36,798 nt of DNA from an uncultured Pirellulaceae bacterium (lineage in GTDB: Bacteria > Planctomycetota > Planctomycetia > Pirellulales > Pirellulaceae). The stretch covers positions 1 through 36,798 of the forward strand of contig CALKCK010000066.1 of the NCBI GenBank assembly GCA_938083195.1, written 5' to 3'. This document shows, piece by piece, positions 7,827 through 15,050 of this stretch. Each line of letters begins with the position of its first letter. Position 1 is the stretch's first letter. The notes under the pieces are model-generated. The model was not told where the DNA came from. It searched no databases and was given only the letters and a program-made list of their open reading frames with translations. The translations under genes and the position numbers were made by a program.

Positions 7827-9977
7827 ATGCCCACCCGAATAAATTCCACGCTGTTATATCTACTGAATGCAAGTCTGATTGCTTTGGTCGCACTCACCGT
7901 CGCCAATGCCAATGCCAACGAACCAATCCTAAATCCCAATTACTCAAAGACAGCAATTTTTGACGGCGAGACGTTGAATGGCTGGCAGGCAGTTCCAGCC
8001 CAATGCGCTTCTGATTGGAAAGTCGAAAATGGAGTGATCGTCGGAACGGGCACTCAAAAACGCTTGTCTTACCTGACATGGAACAATCAAAACTTAACCG
8101 ACTTTGATTTATCATTGAGCTACCGGTTGCATGGAAAAGGAAATACGGGAATTGAAGTTCGCTCACAAAGCGATCCTTCCGGCAAACGCCCACTGATCGG
8201 CTACCACGCCGATTTAGGGCACCCGGGAATTGGAAAACACATTCTCGGTGCATGGGATTTTCATTTCACCGGTCGAAAAGAACATCGTTGCGACAGAGGC
8301 ACTAATCTCGTTATTAATTTGAGCGACAAGGCAAGCCGCACAAAACTTGTTTCTCCGATCGAGCAAAAAAGTATTCTGCACGATCAATGGAACCAGGTAC
8401 GTATTGAGGCTCGAAAAAATCATTTTAAGTTTTTCATCAACGGGCAACTCTCCTCAGAATTCACAGACAATTACCCCAACGGGCAATTTAGTCAGGGTGG
8501 AATTGGGTTACAGGTTCATGACCCCGGGATGAAAGTTGAATTCAAAGATATTCACCTAACCGAAGTTTCGACCCCTGCCCCTGACAAGTCACCCAATGTT
8601 TTATTGATTGCGATTGACGATCTTAATGACTGGGTTGGCTGCCTGGGCGGTCACCCACAAGCAAGCTCACCCAACATCGATCGCCTCGCTAAACGTGGAA
8701 CGCTATTCACCAATGCTCACTGCCAAGCTCCAATCTGCAATCCGTCCCGAACCAGCATCATGTACGGTTTAAGACCCTCGACCAGCGGCGTTTATATGAA
8801 TGCCCCCAAGCCATGGACAGTCGCCGGTTTAAAAGAAAACGTAACACTCTCTCGTCATTTTGCAGCAAACGGATACAAAACCTATACGACAGGAAAAATC
8901 TATCATACTTCGGGACTCCCAGATGGCGATTTTGACGTAGTCGGCCCGCGGCCGGGACAGCGACTCAAAATTGACCAACGCTTGGTTACTCCCAAAAAAG
9001 CAGGAGCCAATGGGCTCTGGGATTTTGGGGCTCAGTCATACGACGAAAAATTATTTCAAGATCATCAAACTGCGAGCTGGGCGATCGATCAGCTTCAAGC
9101 CCATGAAACCAGCAGACGCACTAGTGCAAATCCCCAAACTGCTAAACCATTTTTCATGGCAATTGGTTTCTATCGGCCCCATGTCCCCTTCTACTCACCC
9201 AAACGAATTTTCGATCAAATCCCACTCGATGAAATCGAACTGCCTCTGGTAAATCCAAACGACCGTGATGACTTGCCCGCGATCGCCAGTGAATTGATGG
9301 TCGCCCCAGCTGCGCCAGACCATGCTTGGTTTGTAAAGTCATCCAATTGGCGTCGGGCGGTCCAATCTTACCTGTCCTGCATCCGGTTCACCGATGAACA
9401 AGTTGGTCGACTAATTGATACGGTGTACCAAAGTTCATTGGCTGACAATACGATTATAATCCTGTATTCTGACCACGGTTTTTTTCTCGGTGAAAAAGAG
9501 CGATGGGCTAAGCAATCGCTGTGGGAACGAGCAACGCGGGTTCCTTTTATTATTGTCCAGCCGGGAGGTAAGCAAGGGCAAGTCTGCTCGCAACCTGCTG
9601 AGTTGCTCTCCATTTACCCCACGCTTATCGATCTTTGTGGATTATCTCCTCGCGACGAACTCGAGGGCAACAGCCTCATTCCTTTACTGAACGATCCCAA
9701 GGCGACTTGGCGTCACCCCGCGCTGACGACACATGGAAAAGACAATCACAGCGTCCGCACAGACACGCATCGTTACATTCGCTATCGCGACGGATCTGAA
9801 GAATTATACGACCTTCGGAGTGATCCCAACGAATGGACTAATATTGCCAACCAAGCGGAAATGGAAACGTTAAAATCCAAACTGAAAAAACAAATCCCAG
9901 TCAAAAACGCCGACCCCGCAATTGGGCCTCAGCGACAAAAGAAAAACAGATCAAAACAAAAGTCCGGCTTGCAATAA
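7827..9977 (+). CDS. DUF1080 (3-keto-disaccharide hydrolase) - type I sulfatase fusion protein
   Basis: I start at ATG 7827 (716 residues) because it gives a direct signal peptide (LLNASLIALVALTVANANAN). In-frame TTG 7746 and ATG 7767 lie upstream. Residues about 35-250 form a DUF1080 jelly-roll (IFDGETLNGWQ, GNTGIEVRSQ, GIGLQVHDPG). Residues about 257-700 form an iduronate-2-sulfatase-like type I sulfatase. Metal-binding D264-D265 lie in IAIDDLNDW, the formylglycine Cys304 is in CNPSRTS, and TGKIYH plus YSDHGFFLGE complete the site. The C-terminus RYIRYRDGSEELYDLRSDPNEW is shared in type with the sulfatases at 15051 and 18609 (RYIRY and DPNEW motifs). DUF1080 enzymes bind or cleave glycosides, so one chain could both desulfate and bind or cut a sugar. 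It lies 158 bases downstream of the esterase and possibly shares its transcript. Confidence 0.88.
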   Translation: MPTRINSTLLYLLNASLIALVALTVANANANEPILNPNYSKTAIFDGETLNGWQAVPAQCASDWKVENGVIVGTGTQKRLSYLTWNNQNLTDFDLSLSYRLHGKGNTGIEVRSQSDPSGKRPLIGYHADLGHPGIGKHILGAWDFHFTGRKEHRCDRGTNLVINLSDKASRTKLVSPIEQKSILHDQWNQVRIEARKNHFKFFINGQLSSEFTDNYPNGQFSQGGIGLQVHDPGMKVEFKDIHLTEVSTPAPDKSPNVLLIAIDDLNDWVGCLGGHPQASSPNIDRLAKRGTLFTNAHCQAPICNPSRTSIMYGLRPSTSGVYMNAPKPWTVAGLKENVTLSRHFAANGYKTYTTGKIYHTSGLPDGDFDVVGPRPGQRLKIDQRLVTPKKAGANGLWDFGAQSYDEKLFQDHQTASWAIDQLQAHETSRRTSANPQTAKPFFMAIGFYRPHVPFYSPKRIFDQIPLDEIELPLVNPNDRDDLPAIASELMVAPAAPDHAWFVKSSNWRRAVQSYLSCIRFTDEQVGRLIDTVYQSSLADNTIIILYSDHGFFLGEKERWAKQSLWERATRVPFIIVQPGGKQGQVCSQPAELLSIYPTLIDLCGLSPRDELEGNSLIPLLNDPKATWRHPALTTHGKDNHSVRTDTHRYIRYRDGSEELYDLRSDPNEWTNIANQAEMETLKSKLKKQIPVKNADPAIGPQRQKKNRSKQKSGLQ

Positions 9978-10077
9978 TTCAAGCACCTCAAGCAATGTAC
10001 TACCTCTTAAATCTTTCCCGAACTTACTCCAACTACCGATAGATAGCACTAAACTCAAAGACATCCATTCACTGTAA

Positions 10078-10569
10078 ATGATGACTAAAATGCCAATGCA
10101 TTATTTAATTTCTAAACTTAGCCTGGGCTTCGCGTTAATAGTTTTTTCAACGCTAACCTGGCCGTCTAGCCATGCTGCCGCCCAGTCGGCTATCAGCAGG
10201 TCGAATGCGAGTACTCAGCAACCAAGCCGAACCCTCCAACAAATTGTAAAAATCATTATCAATCGAGAGACGAATCAAATCACATTGATTGGAAACCCAA
10301 CAGACATAGCGATCGTTAAGCAAACGATTGACGCCATCAACCGAGTCAACCGTCAACCGCCCGCGACAATCGTTGGCAAGAAAGTTGTTTTGTATCGTCA
10401 GTTGTCCGAAAGCGTGGCAACCGCGATACGAAATGCACAACCTATATTGACGAGCCGGCAAGGAAAATTAACGATCACAGCGCTGCACACTCCCGAAGCT
10501 ATTTTTTTATCGGGACCGACAGCGCTGGTCGAACGAGCTGAGAAATTTATCGAAACCCTCGATCGCTAA
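10078..10569 (+). CDS. Small exported protein with secretin N-domain-like repeats
   Basis: The protein has 163 residues with an N-terminal signal peptide (LSLGFALIVFSTLTWPSSHAAAQ). The rest looks like one partial and one full secretin N1/N2-type module. INRETNQITLIGNPTDIAIV plus a helix comes first. A full unit follows, with KVVLYRQLSESVATAIRNAQ, then LTITALHTPEAIFLSG, and ends in RAEKFIETLDR. In secretins such modules pack in rings in the periplasm, but there is no secretin pore domain here. It may be a stand-alone periplasmic binding or scaffolding protein. It follows the DUF1080-sulfatase gene by 100 bases on the same strand and converges with the sulfatase at 10683. Function is unknown and the fold assignment is by pattern only. 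Confidence 0.7.
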   Translation: MMTKMPMHYLISKLSLGFALIVFSTLTWPSSHAAAQSAISRSNASTQQPSRTLQQIVKIIINRETNQITLIGNPTDIAIVKQTIDAINRVNRQPPATIVGKKVVLYRQLSESVATAIRNAQPILTSRQGKLTITALHTPEAIFLSGPTALVERAEKFIETLDR

Positions 10570-10632
10570 GCAGAACGAGATTGACCATTAATCAGACAGC
10601 TCGGTTCCCATCAGCCATTCCTGGGAAGACTC

Positions 10633-10651
10633 CGCCACGATTGTCGTGGCG
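10633..10651. terminator. Short perfect hairpin between convergent genes
   Basis: The arms CGCCACGA and TCGTGGCG are separated by TTG. The hairpin lies between the stop at 10569 (plus strand) and the stop at 10683 (minus strand), the expected place for a bidirectional terminator. No T-tract follows on either strand, so intrinsic termination would be weak. Confidence 0.4.
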
Positions 10652-10682
10652 AAGAATGTAAACCCAATTCAACAGGTTGAGC

Positions 10683-12257
10683 TTATTTCGCGTTCTTGTT
10701 TAGTGACTCAGGAACAACGAATGCTTTGGGAAAATCGCCGGCTCGATCTCCGCCACGTGTTTCCAATCGTTTGTTTTGTGAACTGCCCCTTGGTTGATTC
10801 ATTGGAATATCCATTCCGCCTAAATCCGCCATCATTTTGTAAAGCCGATTTTCCATCGCTTTGGCTTCCTTACCAACACTTGGATTGCGAATTAGATTAT
10901 TTTGCTCCATTGGATCTGCTTGAAGATCAAAAAACTCGTCAGTATCCCACAGGCCGTAATACGTCGTGTATTTATATCTATCACTTCGCAACGAAAAGAC
11001 TGTCGGCGATTGCGGGAAGTTTTTTTCCCAGTAATAGGCATACAAAAAATACTCTCGCCAAGGCACGGACTTCCCCTGAGCCAATTGAATAAAACTGTCG
11101 CCATCCATATGAGCTGGCTTCTCGAGACCCATCGCTTCCATAACCGTCGGAGCGATATCGATGTTGGCCACCATTTTGTCGACCACCGTTTGGCCTTTAA
11201 ATAAATCTGGGCATTGCATCAGCATAGGCACTCGGATGGAAGTCTCATAAGCAACTCGCTTGTCAATTAAGCCGTGCTCACCAAACATGAATCCGTTGTC
11301 ACCCATGTAGATGACAAGTGTTTCATCATGAATCCCCATCTTTTTAAGTTGCTCCATCACCGCGCCGACACTGTCATCGACAGAGCACAATGACTCGCAA
11401 TACCGTTTGTAATATTGCTCAACATTTAGATCACTGTGATAAGGGAAGTCGACCCCGTGCCAACTATTGCGCTGGTCGAGCAACCATCGAGGAAGGTTCC
11501 GCTGATTGTCTTCCAACTTTTGCTCGCTCGGTGGGCGGGCAAATGGCTTATCCGCAAACTTCTGATCGTACTTTTTTTCCGGCGTGAAATTGGCGTGGAC
11601 GGCTTTATGAGAAAGATACAAAAAGAATGGCTTCTCACTCTCTTTCTGGTCTTCCAAAAAATCAAGCGCGTAGTCAGTCAGCTCTGTCGTGATGTACCCC
11701 TTTTGCTTGACCCTTTCCCCGTTAACGTTCAAGGTATAGTTCGGCCCCGGAGCCAAGTAGTGACCTTGCCCTTTGAAACTAACCCAGTAATCAAATCCCG
11801 GTCGCGGTCGATCATGGTGCCCACCCATATGCCACTTACCAATAAATCCAGTCGAGTAACCAGCTTTCTGTAAATACTGGGGGAAAAACAAGGTTCCCTC
11901 TGGCACCATTCGGTTGTTATCAATGACTCGGTGACGAAAGGTATAAAGCCCTGTCAATATCGAAGCTCGACTTGGCGAGCAAAGCGATGTCGTAACCAGA
12001 GCATTCTCAAAATGAACACCATTGGCAGCCATCGCATCCATGTGAGGCGTTTCCGCGAACTGGTGTCCAAGAAAACTCATCGCATCGTAACGATGATCAT
12101 CACTCAAAATGAAAACAACATTTCGAGGTTTCTTGTTTTTAATTTTGACCGGCACAACATCCGAGGGGACGGGTTGAACTGCATCATCAGTGGCTTGCAA
12201 ACTGAAGTTAGGCAGAAACAGCATTACCAAACTACAGGTCAAAAAGAATCTAATCAC
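10683..12257 (-). CDS. Type I sulfatase, N-acetylglucosamine-6-sulfatase-like
   Basis: The 524-residue protein has a signal peptide (FFLTCSLVMLFLPNFSLQA). The sulfatase site is complete: D53-D54 in ILSDDHRYD, formylglycine Cys93 in CSPSRAS, GKWHMGGHHDRPRPGFD, a lysine-containing distal block, and YMGDNGFMFGEHGLIDK for the remaining metal ligands. The GDNGF.FGEHGL and R-Y-K-YTTY patterns recall bacterial relatives of glucosamine-6-sulfatase and similar exo-sulfatases. Hydrolysis of a sulfate ester on a sugar outside the cytoplasm is well supported; the exact linkage is not. The gene lies 95 bases downstream of the FecR-LamG gene on the same strand, so the sigma/FecR pair and this sulfatase may be one operon. 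It needs a formylglycine-generating enzyme, not encoded in this window. Confidence 0.9.
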   Translation of the reverse strand: MIRFFLTCSLVMLFLPNFSLQATDDAVQPVPSDVVPVKIKNKKPRNVVFILSDDHRYDAMSFLGHQFAETPHMDAMAANGVHFENALVTTSLCSPSRASILTGLYTFRHRVIDNNRMVPEGTLFFPQYLQKAGYSTGFIGKWHMGGHHDRPRPGFDYWVSFKGQGHYLAPGPNYTLNVNGERVKQKGYITTELTDYALDFLEDQKESEKPFFLYLSHKAVHANFTPEKKYDQKFADKPFARPPSEQKLEDNQRNLPRWLLDQRNSWHGVDFPYHSDLNVEQYYKRYCESLCSVDDSVGAVMEQLKKMGIHDETLVIYMGDNGFMFGEHGLIDKRVAYETSIRVPMLMQCPDLFKGQTVVDKMVANIDIAPTVMEAMGLEKPAHMDGDSFIQLAQGKSVPWREYFLYAYYWEKNFPQSPTVFSLRSDRYKYTTYYGLWDTDEFFDLQADPMEQNNLIRNPSVGKEAKAMENRLYKMMADLGGMDIPMNQPRGSSQNKRLETRGGDRAGDFPKAFVVPESLNKNAK

Positions 12258-12352
12258 AGCAATTTATCCTTAGAATTTAACACAGCGAACTATGTCCCAA
12301 TCATACACGGGAACCCTCATGCAACGCCACTGGCTCTCGCTAAAACCAAATT

Positions 12353-14035
12353 TTATTCAGACTCTATCCTATATTTTTGCATCAAAGATTCAGTAACCTG
12401 GTCTAACTTTTTCTGACCCAGTGCTCTGTCGTACACGACAATTTCGGAAATTTGTCCTTTAAAAAAGAAACGGTCCCGACGATGCCCACACCCGATCACT
12501 TGAGATGAGTTTACCGCCAAACTCCCGATGGGCTCTCCAGTAGCCACAACTTCGCCATTGACAGATAACTCGAAAATATCTTGCGCCACACTGTATCGCA
12601 CGGCACAAACTTGAGGCTTGTTGGATGAAACAGGCTTTACATTTTCGAGTGCCTCCATCCGAAACGGAGGTACATTTTTGTTTTGCCAGGACAAGGTATA
12701 ACTGCCCGCTTCACTCTTTTCGCGACGCTCTAATACAAACTTCGTTTGCCCCCCTAAAACCAATAGGTGGCCGTACCCACTCTCTTCAACCGGATCAAAT
12801 TGGCAAACAACCAATGCTGTCGCATCAGCTTTCAAACGCAAGGGAGTTGTTGCCAAGAATTCCTTACTCTCAAAACCACCAAATCGAACGGCGGGGAAAC
12901 CTCCAAGACCACTCTCGGACCAATCAGGACGACGGTTTGCATTGACTTGCCAAGCCGATGATTCTAAAGACTGATCTTTGCGAGTCGATGAGCTTGGAGC
13001 GAGATTTTCCCACGATATCACACGACCGCTGGAATCTCTCTGAACCCCCTGCCCTGCTTCAAACCACATCGTCAAATGTTCTTTATCAACCAATTCGGTG
13101 ATCTCGCTCCGAGTCTCATTCCGCTGGGCGTCAACGACTGAGGTCCGAATAAACTGGCTTGGATCGGCATCAATCACCTCTGCCGGAATTTCACCTTCCC
13201 TCTTCATTCGCACCCCCATCGCATCTGTTAAACGCTGGCTACCAGAATTTGGATCGGACGCCTGACCTTTCGGTCGACTCGTTATTAACTCGACCTCTCC
13301 TTTGAAAACATGTGTTTCGGTATCGCCATTGGAATTGACACTCACCCCAAACTCAGTCCCATGATCAATTAGCCGGCTACTCGGGGTTAGTATCTCAAAC
13401 CCAAGAGCGGTATCTGGAACCACCGCCGTCAATTTTCCTGACTGAAGAAAGCCACTATTATCAGATAAGAATTCGAGATTAGCTGGCCCCTCCAACGTGA
13501 CTCTGGCACCTTTTCGAAACTCAATAACCACCACACCTTCCAGCAAGGCAATGGACTGCCCGGAGTCAAAAGAAGAACTAGCAGTACTCCACTTTTCATT
13601 TTCTAAAACACAGTCAATTCTTTGGACAACTTCAGCAACACCGTTTTTTTCGGAAGTCAACGGAGCAGCCTCTACCTCTCGAACCTGGACCATCTCCGGC
13701 TCACTCCACGATCGTGTGAAGTAAAATGCAAGTGTCGTCAAAACAACGGCACTCGCTGCAATCGACATATAAGTCAGCAAACGCCCACGCAATGACAAGC
13801 CAGCCTCTCCTTCGACTCCTTTGAATGAGTTCCAATTCACCTCCGGACGATCGACAACCTCATCTCCCGCTGACTCTGCAATCTCTGAAACCGATTGGTC
13901 GAGAGACAGCATCTGGAAATAAAAAACTCTCGCGTCTTCGTTTACTTCCAGCACATCTTGAAGACGATTAAATTCACTTGGCGAAATTGCTCCGTCGATC
14001 GCGCGAAAAATTAATTTTTCAATCTCTTCGTTCAT
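12353..14035 (-). CDS. FecR-domain membrane protein with C-terminal LamG-like domain
   Basis: The 560-residue protein starts at ATG 14035, directly abutting the stop codon of the sigma gene. Residues 1-60 form a short helical cytoplasmic domain. A membrane helix follows near 86-107 (LLTYMSIAASAVVLTTLAFYF). The FecR core is about 150-255 (SIALLEGVVVIEFRKGARV, TPSSRLIDHGTEFGVSV, THVFKGEVEL). Residues about 305-560 form a LamG/concanavalin-type jelly roll (GGFPAVRFGGFE, YTLSWQNKNVP, GQISEIVVYDRALG). The layout suggests a receptor that senses a carbohydrate with the LamG domain outside and controls the ECF sigma factor inside. This fused architecture is common in planctomycetes; the ligand is unknown. 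The gene is followed by a sulfatase on the same strand. Confidence 0.88.
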   Translation of the reverse strand: MNEEIEKLIFRAIDGAISPSEFNRLQDVLEVNEDARVFYFQMLSLDQSVSEIAESAGDEVVDRPEVNWNSFKGVEGEAGLSLRGRLLTYMSIAASAVVLTTLAFYFTRSWSEPEMVQVREVEAAPLTSEKNGVAEVVQRIDCVLENEKWSTASSSFDSGQSIALLEGVVVIEFRKGARVTLEGPANLEFLSDNSGFLQSGKLTAVVPDTALGFEILTPSSRLIDHGTEFGVSVNSNGDTETHVFKGEVELITSRPKGQASDPNSGSQRLTDAMGVRMKREGEIPAEVIDADPSQFIRTSVVDAQRNETRSEITELVDKEHLTMWFEAGQGVQRDSSGRVISWENLAPSSSTRKDQSLESSAWQVNANRRPDWSESGLGGFPAVRFGGFESKEFLATTPLRLKADATALVVCQFDPVEESGYGHLLVLGGQTKFVLERREKSEAGSYTLSWQNKNVPPFRMEALENVKPVSSNKPQVCAVRYSVAQDIFELSVNGEVVATGEPIGSLAVNSSQVIGCGHRRDRFFFKGQISEIVVYDRALGQKKLDQVTESLMQKYRIESE

Positions 14036-14632
14036 TTAAGACTCCTCTGCCAGCCGACGTTCAACACAATTTAGCAATTGCTTTCGCAGCCCGTTCATTT
14101 TGCTGTACAGGCGACGTGATTTTTCACCGCTCTCCCTCGCAATTCGCTTTACTGAATCGCCCGGTCGGTACACACTCAACAAAAGCCGCCGCGATTCCAC
14201 AGCGAGCTGACTCAAACATTGTTCGACAGCCATCCGCTCCAAATCGCGATTTTCAATTTGCTCAAATGCAGCCTCAGCTAATTGCTCAAGAACATGTTCT
14301 CTGAATACTAATCGGTCGCGCGCCCAGTCCCGCTGGCAACTCATGACCTTAAACCTCGCAACGACGCAGGCCCAACGAATAAACTCATCACTTCCCTGAA
14401 CTTGATCTGGGTGAGCCGAGTCGCTTGATTCAAAATCAGAAAATTTACGCCAACACTCCAGCGCCGTTTCTTGAACCACATCATCGACCCCTTGGCTCGA
14501 TGGAAGTAGCGAACGAATAAAGCGGCGAATCGCTTGATCGTTTCGGGCGAGTAACCCTACAAAACGATGATAGCGATCCTCCTGTGACTGTGAATTTGTT
14601 GTGTCCAATGTTGATGCCCTCAGTACTATCAT
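14036..14632 (-). CDS. ECF-type RNA polymerase sigma-70 factor (planctomycete type)
   Basis: The 198-residue protein has region 2 (AIRRFIRSLLPSSQGVDDVV, QETALECWRKF) and a region 4 helix-turn-helix (GDSVKRIARESGEKSRRLYS). An acidic linker and IRWACVVARFKVM lie between them, as in the Rhodopirellula/Verrucomicrobium ECF group. It starts at ATG 14632. Its stop directly abuts the FecR-LamG start, so the two are very likely co-translated partners. It diverges from the large sulfatase operon at 15051 across a 418-base intergenic region, so that operon is a plausible target, but no promoter match was established. Confidence 0.88.
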   Translation of the reverse strand: MIVLRASTLDTTNSQSQEDRYHRFVGLLARNDQAIRRFIRSLLPSSQGVDDVVQETALECWRKFSDFESSDSAHPDQVQGSDEFIRWACVVARFKVMSCQRDWARDRLVFREHVLEQLAEAAFEQIENRDLERMAVEQCLSQLAVESRRLLLSVYRPGDSVKRIARESGEKSRRLYSKMNGLRKQLLNCVERRLAEES

Positions 14633-14924
14633 TCCACGATCAAAGGGATTTACCTCAAATTTCCGTTTTTTTTCAAAACCAAGAATTTATCGCCTAGGCC
14701 CCATTAAAAACCAATTTTCGATGCCGATCACCTAACTAAATGGCTCCTCTGGGCGAATCCAGTTCAAATATAGAGGTGAATATCTGGCGGCGTGTTATTC
14801 AAAATTCAATTCTGCAAATAAGCCAGAAAAAATTTGGTAAAATTTAGGATTCAACCGTAAATCAAACTGCCTGTGGAATAACCTTTCGGCGCATGGGATT
14901 CTTTGATTGACTTACAACCCCATT

Positions 14925-14955
14925 GGCGTGTCATCCAATAAGCGATGACAACGCC
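14925..14955 (+). promoter_or_regulatory. Bulged stem-loop in leader/promoter of sulfatase operon
   Basis: GGCGTGTCATC pairs with GATGACAACGCC: six base pairs, one bulged A, five base pairs, with an eight-base loop. It lies about 95 bases before ATG 15051. It could be a 5' leader structure or an operator dyad. No riboswitch class was recognised. Confidence 0.4.
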
Positions 14956-14965
14956 CTCCTTAATT

Positions 14966-14993
14966 TAGAATTTACTTATCTAGAACTTACTTA
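14966..14993 (+). repeat. Pair of 13-bp imperfect direct repeats upstream of sulfatase operon
   Basis: TAGAATTTACTTA and TAGAACTTACTTA differ at one base and are separated by TC, for a 15-base period. The repeats end about 57 bases before the start codon at 15051. Tandem half-sites like this can bind a transcription factor, but AT-rich chance similarity is possible. Confidence 0.4.
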
Positions 14994-15050
14994 AAACCGC
15001 GGACATCCTCTCGCGATTCGCGCCGCAAGCACCCCGCAAATACGACCATC

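Larger units (their letters stand above)
14633..15050. other. 418-base divergent intergenic region upstream of the sulfatase operon
   Basis: There is no credible coding sequence. The region is AT-rich and separates the sigma factor (minus) from the first sulfatase (plus). It holds a bulged hairpin (14925-14955) and a pair of imperfect direct repeats (14966-14993), both within about 130 bases of the sulfatase start. It probably contains the promoters of both units. Confidence 0.6.

Noticed and set aside
7900..7925. A short repeat of AATGCC-like units giving ANANAN.
   Set aside because: It encodes the small-residue end of a signal peptide, which is expected low complexity.
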